Below, in pieces: positions 54,227 to 61,968 of a DNA stretch of 64,000 nt (position 1 is its first letter; each line of letters opens with the position of its first letter). The notes below the pieces were generated by a model. That model was not told the DNA's origin. It saw only the letters and a list, made by a program, of their open reading frames with translations, and did no database searches. Made by a program: the position numbers and the translations under genes. Location: assembly GCA_963824985.1 (NCBI GenBank), contig CAWGRQ010000037.1:9155-73154 (forward strand), in the 5' to 3' direction. This DNA comes from JAFNAG01 sp963824985. GTDB lineage: Bacteria > Acidobacteriota > UBA6911.

Positions 54227-54508
54227 TCATTTCTCCACGCGCACCTCGACAAAGCTCAGTGCGCTCCAACGGCGCTTGGCTTCGATGCGTCCGCCTGGCA
54301 GCATCATACCGACGATCACGGAGGCCGAGGCGGTCCAACCGTTGCCGCCCACGACCTCCGCCAGCCAGTTCGGCACCAAGTACAGGTTCGGGCATTTGAT
54401 GAACTTGACGATCCATAACAGGATGGTCGACAAGACGCCGGGAAAACACATTAAAAGCCATTCGATCAACTGACGGGACGGACTATTCCCGCGCGAATTC
54501 TCGAGCAT
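54227..54508 (-). CDS. Small two-helix membrane protein, unknown
   Basis: 93 residues starting at ATG 54508 (MLENSRGNSPSRQLIEWLLM); the frame is open further upstream but without a good site. Two hydrophobic stretches (IEWLLMCFPGVLSTILLWIV and NGWTASASVIVGMMLPGG) predict two helices. No family is recognised. Its stop overlaps the start of the 3-hydroxyisobutyrate dehydrogenase-like gene, the strongest evidence that it is a real gene. Role unknown; it might anchor or assist the coupled enzyme. Confidence 0.5.
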   Translation of the reverse strand: MLENSRGNSPSRQLIEWLLMCFPGVLSTILLWIVKFIKCPNLYLVPNWLAEVVGGNGWTASASVIVGMMLPGGRIEAKRRWSALSFVEVRVEK

Positions 54509-54639
54509 TCTCTGTCCTGTCTCTGATGTTCGTTTAATAAATAGCAGTCCTTTCGCATCTAATGTACAAAGGAGATGACGATGCGAAGAGGACGGCCGAT
54601 TCCCAAATTGGCGTTGAGCGAGCAAGGCCGTGAGCCTCG

Positions 54640-54984
54640 TCAGGCTTGCTTTGGTACGACGAGATGAAACAGCTTGAGTGGCGCATCACCGGAGTGGCTG
54701 ATGCGTGCCGACTCGCCTGGGCCCAGGTAGATGCCTGCGCCCTTGGCGACCAGATGGTCCCTGGCGTTGAGCGTGATCGTCCCCTCGCCTTCGATCAGGT
54801 AGATCAGCTGATGCGTCTTGGCATCTGGGCCCGCGTCGAGCGCGTCTCCGTGGTTCAGCCAGCGCAGAATCGCTACGACGTTCTTCGCGCCGGCCAGCTG
54901 GTTGTTAAGAATTTCCGCGAATTCGCCAGCTCCCGGCACCTTCGTATGCGGAATGTTGTTGCTGTCGATGTATGTGTTGGCCAC
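54640..54984 (-). CDS. Cupin-domain protein, small
   Basis: 114 residues starting at GTG 54984, with an excellent AAGGAGG site; the frame upstream to 55080 lacks one. The single cupin barrel reads KTHQLIYLIEGEGTITLNAR and KGAGIYLGPGESARISHSGD. Only one His of the first metal motif (HxH) is present, so metal binding is doubtful. The C-terminus is PLKLFHLVVPKQA. It follows a second cupin gene in the same direction (105-base gap). Role could be sensing, isomerisation or lyase activity; nothing more can be said. Confidence 0.8.
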   Translation of the reverse strand: MANTYIDSNNIPHTKVPGAGEFAEILNNQLAGAKNVVAILRWLNHGDALDAGPDAKTHQLIYLIEGEGTITLNARDHLVAKGAGIYLGPGESARISHSGDAPLKLFHLVVPKQA

Positions 54985-55089
54985 AGCCCTCCTTATTTGT
55001 CCCCCTGACCGCTTGGCGCAGGACTTCGCCCGGGCCACATCCCTCGCCGCCTGCAGGCTGCAAAACCGGCTAGAACTCACGGTACTGAT

Positions 55090-55503
55090 TTAGGTCTGCA
55101 CCCAAACGCCGCCCTCGATTCGTTTCCACCGCAGGTCGGCATCGGTCCCGTCAAGGATGTGTGTCTTGAAGCGGTTCGGCGACTGGAACTCAAAGTAGAA
55201 AAGCGGAGTCTTCGAACGCAGGCGGTGCCTCGCTTCCGCCGGGATGAACACCATCGTGCCCGGTCCGACCGATTGAATGCCTTCCGGCGTCTCCACCGTC
55301 CCCTCACCCTCGATAATGAAATAAAAGTGCTCGCATGTTTCATGATAGTGGTATGGTGACGAAGCGCCCTGGTCGTACTTCATGACGCCGGCGAGCATGT
55401 CGTCGATGTTCGTCAGCTCTTTGTCTACGAAGAACGTCCGCTCGCGACCCGGCACTTCCGCGACCAGCCGTGGCAGCTCGTCCTGTCGAAATATGTAAGC
55501 CAC
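55090..55503 (-). CDS. Cupin-domain metal-binding protein
   Basis: 137 residues; GTG 55503 follows GGAGGTAGAGCA. The first cupin motif has HYHETCEHFYFIIEGEG (HxHx3E plus Gly) and the second GPGTMVFIPAEARHRL, so all metal ligands of a mononuclear cupin are there. This is the architecture of dioxygenases, isomerases and DMSP lyases, as well as of sensors. Its gene lies 25 bases after the E2 gene, in the same direction, so it is likely made with the 2-oxoacid dehydrogenase and could act on the same carboxylic compound. Confidence 0.85.
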   Translation of the reverse strand: MAYIFRQDELPRLVAEVPGRERTFFVDKELTNIDDMLAGVMKYDQGASSPYHYHETCEHFYFIIEGEGTVETPEGIQSVGPGTMVFIPAEARHRLRSKTPLFYFEFQSPNRFKTHILDGTDADLRWKRIEGGVWVQT

Positions 55504-55528
55504 TGCTCTACCTCCTGATTGGTGCTAT

Positions 55529-56752
55529 TCAGAATGATGCCAGCAAGGTCGTGGGCTCACGAATGGCCTGTGCCAAGTCCTTTAAGAACGCGGCCGCTTT
55601 TGCGCCATCCACAACCCTGTGATCCGACGACAGCGTAAGGGTCATCATGGGCCGAATCGTTGGGGTGCTATTCACTGCGACGACCCGATCGGCAATGCGT
55701 CCCACGGCCAGAACCCCGGCCTGCGGTGGGGTGATTACGGCGCTGAAAGCATCAACATCGTACATCCCCAGATTGCTGATGGTGAAGGTCCCGCCGCTGA
55801 CTTCCGCGGAATGCAGGCGGCCCGACCGGGCACGCTGGGCCAGAGCCTGCCTCTGAACAGCGATTTCGCCCAACTCTGCGGCATCCGCGTGGTGAAATAC
55901 CACCGCCACCACGCCATCGCTGACCGCCATCGCGACGGCAATATTCACATCGCGGTTTACACGTATCTGGCCGTTGCTCCAAGAGGCATTCATGACCGGA
56001 TGCTGCTTGAGTACGCGAGCGACCAGCGCCACCAGCACGTCAGTGTACGTTGGACGAATTCCCCGCGCCTGTTCGATGGCCGGCGCGAGTCGCTCGCGAG
56101 CTTCGATCAGCGCGCCGGCATCCACGTCGCGCACCAGGAAAAAATGGGGTACGTGGGTCCAGCCTTCAGTGGTACGCTCAGCCATCAGCCGCGCGAGCCG
56201 GCTGATGGCTTCCACTTCCGGCGGGCCAGGCTGCGCTGCAGCGACTGCGGTCACTGCAGTCGCTGCTCCCTGGGCGGAAGCTGCCGCCATGACGTCGGAA
56301 GCAAGGATCTCCCCACCCGGACCGGAGCCTTGTATCCGGCTCAGATCAATCCCGTGCTCCTTAGCCAGGCGGCGAGCCTTGGGAGAAGTTCTGGCGTCTT
56401 CGGGCAAAGGTATCGCGGCAGGCGTCGCAGCTGCGGAAAACGTCTGTGCGCGTGCGGCCACGCTCTCCGCCCGGCCCGAGGGGGAGACCTCAGTTTCCGC
56501 AGGAAGCGATTCGCCAGGGCGGACGATCCATGCTATGGTCTGGCCCACCGGAATAACATCACCCTCCCGCGCTTTCACGCCGACCAGGATACCCTCGGCT
56601 TGAGCCTCGACCTCCATTACAGCCTTATCGGTCTCGACTTCCAGCAGCGGTTCACCTTTGCTGACAGCTTCGCCTTCCTTTTTCAGCCAAACGATCAGCT
56701 TCCCATTTTCCTGTGCCATCTCCAGAGCCGGCATCACTACACTAGTTGGCAT
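55529..56752 (-). CDS. 2-Oxoacid dehydrogenase E2, dihydrolipoamide acyltransferase
   Basis: 407 residues. The N-terminal lipoyl domain has its modified lysine in VETDKAVMEVEA. A peripheral subunit-binding domain follows (TSPKARRLAKEHGIDLSRIQ with GSGPGG). The C-terminal catalytic core ends with the active-site line SSDHRVVDGAKAAAFLKDL. It transfers the acyl group from E1 to CoA in a pyruvate, acetoin or branched-chain type complex. The E1 genes are upstream on the same strand, separated by a 235-base gap that holds a gene remnant. No E3 gene is in the window, so E3 must be shared. Confidence 0.93.
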   Translation of the reverse strand: MPTSVVMPALEMAQENGKLIVWLKKEGEAVSKGEPLLEVETDKAVMEVEAQAEGILVGVKAREGDVIPVGQTIAWIVRPGESLPAETEVSPSGRAESVAARAQTFSAAATPAAIPLPEDARTSPKARRLAKEHGIDLSRIQGSGPGGEILASDVMAAASAQGAATAVTAVAAAQPGPPEVEAISRLARLMAERTTEGWTHVPHFFLVRDVDAGALIEARERLAPAIEQARGIRPTYTDVLVALVARVLKQHPVMNASWSNGQIRVNRDVNIAVAMAVSDGVVAVVFHHADAAELGEIAVQRQALAQRARSGRLHSAEVSGGTFTISNLGMYDVDAFSAVITPPQAGVLAVGRIADRVVAVNSTPTIRPMMTLTLSSDHRVVDGAKAAAFLKDLAQAIREPTTLLASF

Positions 56753-56790
56753 ACTTGTCAGTCCCGCTATCCGCTCTTATTCAGTGACGC

Positions 56791-56889
56791 CATACCTGTA
56801 TGGGGGGAGGTCAGGCAGCGCACATTGTTCATGTCGAAGCAAAGCAGCGAATCCAGCTCCGTATCCGCCATCAGTCTCCTTAACCGGCC
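56791..56889 (-). pseudogene. Remnant of an M24/creatinase gene between E1-beta and E2
   Basis: The minus-strand frame (open 57003-56767) contains GRLRRLMADTELDSLLCFDM and VRCLTSPHTGM, which match the creatinase-like N-domain, for example the M24 protein at 46765 (AKASDLGSLVCYDFDNIRYI). Only about 33 residues remain. It interrupts the space between two subunit genes of the dehydrogenase, so an M24 gene was probably once inserted or deleted here. Confidence 0.6.
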
Positions 56890-56987
56890 GTCGCCGCCGC
56901 AGTCGGTCGAAGCTCGCCCGCTGTTCCTAATCCACAGCAGGGTTCCGTTGGTCGCCAGCGCCACAATCTTATCTCCTGCACCGCTGT

Positions 56988-57986
56988 TTAAGATCCACGG
57001 CACAGATCGCGGGCGGCCGCCACCACCCCTAGCTCGGTGGGTACAGTCGCATCTTCCAACGGCGGAGAAAACGGAATGGGGACGTTCATGGCGCCCATCC
57101 GTCTCACCGGCGCATCCAGATCATAAAAAGCTTTCTCTGCAATGACGGCGGCAATCTCCGCGGTGATCCCATACCGCTCATAGCCCTCATCGATCACGAT
57201 CACCCGCCCGGTTTTCCTGACGGATTCCAGAAGAGTCGCTTCGTCCAGCGGCGAAGTCGTCCGCGGATCCACCACTTCCGCGCTGATGCCTTCCTTCTCC
57301 AGCAAGAGCGCCGCTCCCAACGCCACCTGCACCATGCTGCTGGTACCTATAAGCGTGATATCGCGACCCTCGCGCTTTACATCAGCTTGCCCCAGAGGGA
57401 TCGTGTACTCCTCCTCCGGCACCGGCCCTTTCAACTTGTACATCATCTTATCTTCGAAAACGATCACCGGGTTATCGTCTCGAATGGCGCTCTTCAGCAG
57501 ACCCTTTGCGTCATAGGGCGTGGAAGGAAGTACAACCTTTAGTCCAGGTACGTGACTGAACCAGGCATGCAACGATTGCGAATGCTGCGCGGCCGAGCGC
57601 CGGGTGGCACCCAGGGTGGTGCGCATAACCATGGGAACCTTCCACTTCCCGCCCGACATGTAGTGCACCTTCGCCGCCTGGTTCACCATCTGGTCCATGG
57701 TCAGGGTGATAAAATCCCCAAACATGATATCCACCACCGGGCGCAGCCCGGTCATCGCCGCTCCCACAGCCAGTCCCGTGAACCCGGCTTCCGAGATGGG
57801 CGTGTCCACCACCCGCTCCGTTCCAAACTCTTCCACCAGCCCGCTCAGAACCCTAAAGGCTGTACCCGCCTCGGCGACATCTTCGCCCAGAACGAGTACG
57901 GATGGATCGCGCCGCATTTCTTCCGCGAGCGCCTCCCGAACCGCCTGCCCGAAGGTTAGCTCCCGTTGCGCGTTAGGCATAGACAT
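56988..57986 (-). CDS. 2-Oxoacid dehydrogenase E1 beta subunit
   Basis: About 332 residues. Typical motifs: SVLVLGEDVAEAGTAFRVLS, DTPISEAGFTGLAVGAAM with the catalytic-site Glu region, HYMSGGKWKVPMVMRTTLGA, HSQSLHAWFSHVPGLKVVLP and SPLDEATLLESVRKTGRVIV. It pairs with E1 alpha to bind thiamine diphosphate and decarboxylate a 2-oxoacid. The start may be ATG 57986, ATG 57980 (GAGG at ideal distance) or GTG 57992; it overlaps the end of the alpha gene, so the two are translationally coupled. Confidence 0.94.
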   Translation of the reverse strand: MSMPNAQRELTFGQAVREALAEEMRRDPSVLVLGEDVAEAGTAFRVLSGLVEEFGTERVVDTPISEAGFTGLAVGAAMTGLRPVVDIMFGDFITLTMDQMVNQAAKVHYMSGGKWKVPMVMRTTLGATRRSAAQHSQSLHAWFSHVPGLKVVLPSTPYDAKGLLKSAIRDDNPVIVFEDKMMYKLKGPVPEEEYTIPLGQADVKREGRDITLIGTSSMVQVALGAALLLEKEGISAEVVDPRTTSPLDEATLLESVRKTGRVIVIDEGYERYGITAEIAAVIAEKAFYDLDAPVRRMGAMNVPIPFSPPLEDATVPTELGVVAAARDLCRGS

Positions 57987-58971
57987 CCTCACTCACCTGC
58001 TCTGCGCCAGGATAGGGAGCGGCAATTGCGGACGCGACGGCCTTTTCCATTTCCGCGCGCACCTCCGACTCTATGTCGGCAAGCCGCACGCCATCGGCTA
58101 ACTGTTCCTGCTGCAGCCAACCGCCCAGGATTTTCAGGGGATCACGCTGCATCTTCCACTGCTGCTCTTCCTGCTTCGAGCGGTAGTATTCCCGGTTAAT
58201 GTCACCAACGTGGTGGCCCCCGTAGCGGTAGGTATTGCATAACAGAAACGCCGGACCTTCGCTCCGTCGTGTCCGATCCACAAGACGTGTGCTTGCGGCA
58301 AAAACCGAGCGTACATCCTGGCCGTCCACGGTCTCAGCTAAGATTCCAAACGCCTCGGCACGCGCCGCGATGTCTCCGGCAGTCGTCTCGGAGTAGTGGG
58401 TGTACTCATTATAGAGGTTGTTCTCGCAAACGTAGATCACCGGGAGCTTCCAGAGCCCGGCAAGGTTCATCACTTCATATAAGAGCCCTTGACCGAGAGC
58501 GCCTTCACCAAAAAAACACACCGAAATTTGGCTCGTGCCCCTTCGTTTTGCCGAAAACGCCGCTCCGGTGGCGATTCCGGCGCTTCCGCCGACAATCGCG
58601 TTGGCACCGAGGTTGCCGGTATCGGGATCCGCGATGTGCATCGATCCACCCTTGCCCCGGCAGTATCCGACCTGCTTCCCCAGCAACTCGGCAAACATGC
58701 GGTCCGGCGATGCTCCTTTCGCCAGGCAGTGGCCGTGGCCGCGATGCGTGCTGGTGATGTAGTCGTCAGGACGCAGCGCGCTGCATACCCCCACAGCTAC
58801 CGCTTCCTCCCCTGCATAAAGGTGGGCCAGCCCGGGCATCAGCGCGCGTGTGTACAGTTCGTAGACCTTTTCTTCGAACACCCGGATGCCCATCATTCGC
58901 CGGTACACTTGCAGCCACATTAGGATTCCATTACTAGATTCGGGTTGCGACTGCTGCGCTGCAACTGACAT
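57973..58971 (-). CDS. 2-Oxoacid dehydrogenase E1 alpha subunit
   Basis: 332 residues; ATG 58971 follows AGGGAG at seven bases; the open frame upstream to 59160 overlaps remnant DNA and is not supported. The alpha-subunit pattern is clear: LAHLYAGEEAVAVGVCSALR, ITSTHRGHGHCLAKGASPDR, KGGSMHIADPDTGNLGANAI and the thiamine diphosphate fold GEGALGQGLLYEVMNLAGLW, ending CENNLYNEYTHYSET. The metal line has GEG where GDG is usual, a conservative change. The regulatory loop GGHHVGDINREYY is present. With E1 beta and E2 it forms a dehydrogenase of pyruvate/acetoin/branched-chain type. Confidence 0.93.
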   Translation of the reverse strand: MSVAAQQSQPESSNGILMWLQVYRRMMGIRVFEEKVYELYTRALMPGLAHLYAGEEAVAVGVCSALRPDDYITSTHRGHGHCLAKGASPDRMFAELLGKQVGYCRGKGGSMHIADPDTGNLGANAIVGGSAGIATGAAFSAKRRGTSQISVCFFGEGALGQGLLYEVMNLAGLWKLPVIYVCENNLYNEYTHYSETTAGDIAARAEAFGILAETVDGQDVRSVFAASTRLVDRTRRSEGPAFLLCNTYRYGGHHVGDINREYYRSKQEEQQWKMQRDPLKILGGWLQQEQLADGVRLADIESEVRAEMEKAVASAIAAPYPGAEQVSEDVYA

Positions 58972-59049
58972 TATATCGCTCCCTGGCGTATGAACCGAAA
59001 TCTCAAGTGGTATGGCAGAATCGCCCATTGCTATGCCCCTCGGGCTGTC

Positions 59050-59340
59050 TGCGCGCTGCCACCGCGTCCTCTTGAATCGAAACCAACTTGATGTTCGTAA
59101 ATTTCCAAATGCAATGCACTGCCAATTCGCGCCCGGGGCCCGACATCTACACTCCTCCAAACGGAAGCCGTGGATCGTAGGCCACCGTTTGATTCACGAA
59201 CACCCTGCCGGACTCCAATTCCTCAATGAAGCGCCGCTGTACGTGTTGGTCGTTGCTCCAGGCGCTCGCACCCAAGACGATTCGCGTTTCATTGGCGAGG
59301 TGAAAGGCGTGATCAACCTTTACAACGCCGACAATTGCTT
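59050..59340 (-). pseudogene. C-terminal remnant of an aldehyde dehydrogenase gene
   Basis: On the minus strand about 65 codons match the end of a succinate-semialdehyde-type aldehyde dehydrogenase: HAFHLANETRIVLGASAWSN, RRFIEELESGRVFVNQTVAY and DPRLPFGGV. A TAG (59147-59149) then stands where the family has Lys of GGVKxSGxGREL, and the homology goes on in frame with SGPGRELAVHCIWKFTNIKL. The rest of the gene, including the catalytic Cys and Glu, is missing. It abuts the E1 alpha gene, so the operon's left end may be a recombination scar. Confidence 0.7.
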
Positions 59341-59626
59341 CAGTAGGCACTGTAACCTGCGAGACCGGCAATGTCAAGCAATATATGAGAATATCAAAGG
59401 TTAGATTGCGATCATTGTGCCCTATTTTGGTGTTTCACATAGAGGATGTGATATATTATTACCATTATGTGGCAGATCATCGCTGTTCTATGATATCCTG
59501 ATCCGAGGAGTCGCTGTGAGTGTGGTCGCGGAGATTCATCAAGGGGCGGCCGGCACACGTAATCGCGAATGCAAGCTATGTTGGGTGGATCGATCGGCAA
59601 CAATCATTATTGGGGAGACAAACAGA
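59341..59626. promoter_or_regulatory. Promoter region with shared AT-rich motif
   Basis: Before the substrate-binding protein gene. It contains CAATATATGAGAATATCA (59379-59396), which differs by one base from 46374-46391 upstream of the M24 gene. AT-rich sequence follows at 59445-59460 (GATATATTATTACCATTATG). No coding region is convincing. Confidence 0.45.
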
Positions 59627-60649
59627 ATGCTCCGACTCGCGAATGACAAGGTCCTGAAATGTGTACGGTTTACGCGTTGGTCATTGCTGATATTCTTTTG
59701 CGCCGGATTGGTCCTGACATTCGGGCAGACGGCGGCGTTAGATATTCTGCGAGTGGAGGGAGGGCCTACAATCACGGTTTCTGTGGCACGTCTGAACGGT
59801 ATATTTAGGAAATATGGGATTGAGATTCAGAGCTCATCGTCATCGAGTTCGGATTCCATGAGGGCCAAGCTTGCCAACGGACAGGTGGATATCGTTGATG
59901 ATGGCTTGGACAACGCTGTGGCTATGGTCTTAAGTGGTATTGATGTTGTAATCGTAACGGGGTCAAAGTTCGCAGATCAGGAACTCCTTGGACAACCGGA
60001 CATCAAGTCGGCGGAAGACCTGCGCGGTAAGACTGTCATTGTTGACGCACCTAACACCCAAGCCGCCTTATTACTAAAGAAGATCCTATTGTTGAGTGGG
60101 CTGAAACCAAATCTAGACTACCAACTCAAGACAGTGGGCACCCGGCGACTGCCGGAGATGCAGGCCCATAAGGAGTATGCAGCTGGGATGTTATCAGGCA
60201 CCTCAGCTATTCTCGCCAAACGCCAAGGTTTTGTCAGTGTAGGTATGAGCTCGAAGCTTATCGGTCCCCTCTTGTATCACGGTTCTTTTGCGCGGCGTCA
60301 ATGGGCTCGGGACCACGCCGATTTGCTGTTGCGCTATGTTGCGGCAAATATCGAGGCCCAACGTTGGATTCTCTCGCCAGCCAATAGGGCCAAAGTGATT
60401 GAAATAATCATGAACTCGAGCAATCCAAAGATTCCAGCTGAGGTGGCCGCTGAAGCGTATGCCGCCATGGTGAACGGCCCCGGTGCATTAACGAGAGACC
60501 TTCGTTTCGACGTTCCGGCCTTCGAGAATTTCCTGAAGCTAAGAGCAGAGGTCGAGGGTTCCTGGGGAGGGTTGCCGCCACCAGCCGGTAGGTTCTACGA
60601 TCTTTCTTATTACGACAAAGCTCTGGCGAAAATACAACGGAGGCGGTAG
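59627..60649 (+). CDS. ABC transporter substrate-binding protein (NMT1/SsuA-like)
   Basis: 340 residues; ATG 59627 after GGGGAG. The frame is open from 59417 but that part is regulatory. A signal anchor (WSLLIFFCAGLVLTFGQTA) leads to a periplasmic binding-protein domain: ARLNGIFRKYGIEI, a run of seven serines (SSSSSSS), MRAKLANGQVDIVDDGLDNA, DLRGKTVIVDAPNTQAALLL and LLLRYVAANIEAQRWILSP. The pattern matches SsuA/NMT1/ThiY-like binders of sulfonates, nitrate or pyrimidines. No permease or ATPase is adjacent, so they are elsewhere or lost. It is transcribed away from the dehydrogenase operon. Confidence 0.8.
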   Translation: MLRLANDKVLKCVRFTRWSLLIFFCAGLVLTFGQTAALDILRVEGGPTITVSVARLNGIFRKYGIEIQSSSSSSSDSMRAKLANGQVDIVDDGLDNAVAMVLSGIDVVIVTGSKFADQELLGQPDIKSAEDLRGKTVIVDAPNTQAALLLKKILLLSGLKPNLDYQLKTVGTRRLPEMQAHKEYAAGMLSGTSAILAKRQGFVSVGMSSKLIGPLLYHGSFARRQWARDHADLLLRYVAANIEAQRWILSPANRAKVIEIIMNSSNPKIPAEVAAEAYAAMVNGPGALTRDLRFDVPAFENFLKLRAEVEGSWGGLPPPAGRFYDLSYYDKALAKIQRRR

Positions 60650-60667
60650 TTCGACTACCGCCTCTGT
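60637..60667 (+). terminator. 13-bp hairpin at the end of the binding-protein gene
   Basis: ACGGAGGCGGTAG and CTACCGCCTCTGT form a 13-bp stem (one G-U) with loop TTCGA, covering the TAG stop codon. No clear T-run follows, so it would be an atypical or bidirectional terminator. Confidence 0.55.
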
Positions 60668-60990
60668 GCCAATAATCGTGAGACACCTACCCCCTGACGT
60701 CAACTACATTGAGGGAAATGTAATTGTCGTTGATTACCACCTCATCCTGTCCACAGCAGGCGGCTCGCCACGGAGGCGATGCCCGACATAGATTTCACAG
60801 GTTTCGATCACGGCTTTGTCAGTGCTGCCGCTCCCGCCGGCCCGGACAAAAGGACCGCCAAAAAACGGATCCCAGGTACTCCGGCCGCGCTGCGAACACA
60901 TAATAATGGTAAGCCCCCCCTAATGCATCATTAATCGTGACATCGTGTAACCCCGTAACCAACACAAGGAATCCACATGCCCGAATGAAC
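60650..60990. other. Convergent intergenic region
   Basis: About 340 bases between convergent genes. Minus-strand open pieces (for example TWDPFFGGPFVRAGGSGS) hint at an old gene but are broken and not recognised. No functional gene is called. Confidence 0.4.
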
Positions 60991-61968
60991 CTACTTGGCT
61001 AACTCCGCCTCGATCACCGCCGCCAGGCTAACAGGATCGTATTCGCGCGTGATGTAGACGATCCTGCCGTCCTTGCCCACGACAACCTCGACTGGGAACG
61101 GAGTGACGCCTTTGAAGACATGCGAAAAGTGAACGTAGTTTGGAGTCGAAGGCATCTCCAGGCCAACCGGGTACGTCACCTTGAGATTCTGAGTGTACAG
61201 CTGTATGCTGCCGATACTGTCACGAGTACCGTATGGTGTGAGAGGATGCACGCCGCGGTAGCCACCAGGATTGATGCCGACCACGATAAGACCCTGTTCC
61301 TTATACTTCATCCAGAAGCGCTCTTCGATGTCTGGCAACTCCAGACCGCAGACCGGTCAAAGGGCGGCGAAATACACCAGCAAAATCACCTTGCCTTCGT
61401 TCTGCTTCGACGACCACTCGGAACCGTCCAGCAGCTCCACCCGTGTTTCGGGCATCGGCTTCCCCACTCCTGCTCCGGGGCGGTTGCCGCGCAATCGCAG
61501 CTTGCGTGACGATTCACCGGGGTCGTCGGACGAAAACTGCAACATGCCAATCTCGGCGTTTGTTTTTGTGGGCTTAAAGGTTAGCGACAGTTCGGCGCTG
61601 GAACCGGGGGGGATCCTGATAGTCCTTGGTTCGACGCTGAAGGGCGCTCCCTCAGTCCGAATGGCGTACAAGGTTAAGGGCTCCGACGCGCTCTGGTTGG
61701 AAATATCGATGGACATCGTCTTGCTCTGGCCAGGGTGGACGGCGCCAAAGTCGATTAGCGATGCGCTTTCGGGCAAGAGCAGGCTCGGCGCGGACCGGTC
61801 TGGATAAATCCGGTAGGAATACGGCACCATCCAGTTGCCAACGAACACAAAATCGTCGTGTGCCGCTACGCTCAAGGACCGCATGGTGACTACGGGTAGT
61901 TCGACCGCGGCTTCCTTTTCGCTGATTCTCGAAATTCTCTGCCCCAAACTTCTTCTCATCTTCGTCAC
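60991..61968 (-). CDS. DUF1573-like + thioredoxin-fold redoxin with UxxC (predicted selenoprotein)
   Basis: In one frame from 61968 to 60991 there is a single interruption, TGA at 61357-61359. Before it: NWMVPYSYRIYPDRSAPSLL and a DUF1573/ASH beta-sandwich (DFGAVHPGQSKTMSIDISNQ, IPPGSSAELSLTFKPTKTNA), then KVILLVYFAAL. After it: PVCGLELPDIEERFWMKYKE, GLIVVGINPGG and FPVEVVVGKDGRIVYITREY, ending AVIEAELAK. The TGA is codon 204 and replaces the first Cys of the expected CPxC redox motif, giving Sec-Pro-Val-Cys. A perfect stem-loop follows at the right spacing. The start shown is only the first in-frame initiator; the upstream LVIVD gene probably continues into this frame. I infer a secreted or lipid-anchored thiol/selenol oxidoreductase; a nonsense mutation is the alternative. 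Confidence 0.75.
61330..61346 (-). promoter_or_regulatory. Candidate bacterial SECIS stem-loop
   Basis: On the mRNA sense strand, GUCUGG pairs perfectly with CCAGAC around loop AGUUG. The loop begins after 16 nucleotides from the UGA, and its second base is G. These values meet the usual bacterial SECIS rules (spacing 16-37 nt, stem of at least 4 bp, small loop with G in the first two positions). It lies inside the coding sequence as expected for bacteria. Confidence 0.7.

Noticed and set aside
55619..57145. 508-codon plus-strand frame across the E2 gene
   Set aside because: Antisense of E2 and the spacer; no recognised domain.
61357..61359. TGA as a simple nonsense mutation or true stop
   Set aside because: Kept as the main alternative, but set aside because the downstream frame stays open for 122 codons with normal redoxin sequence, the codon is exactly the redox Cys, and a fitting hairpin follows.
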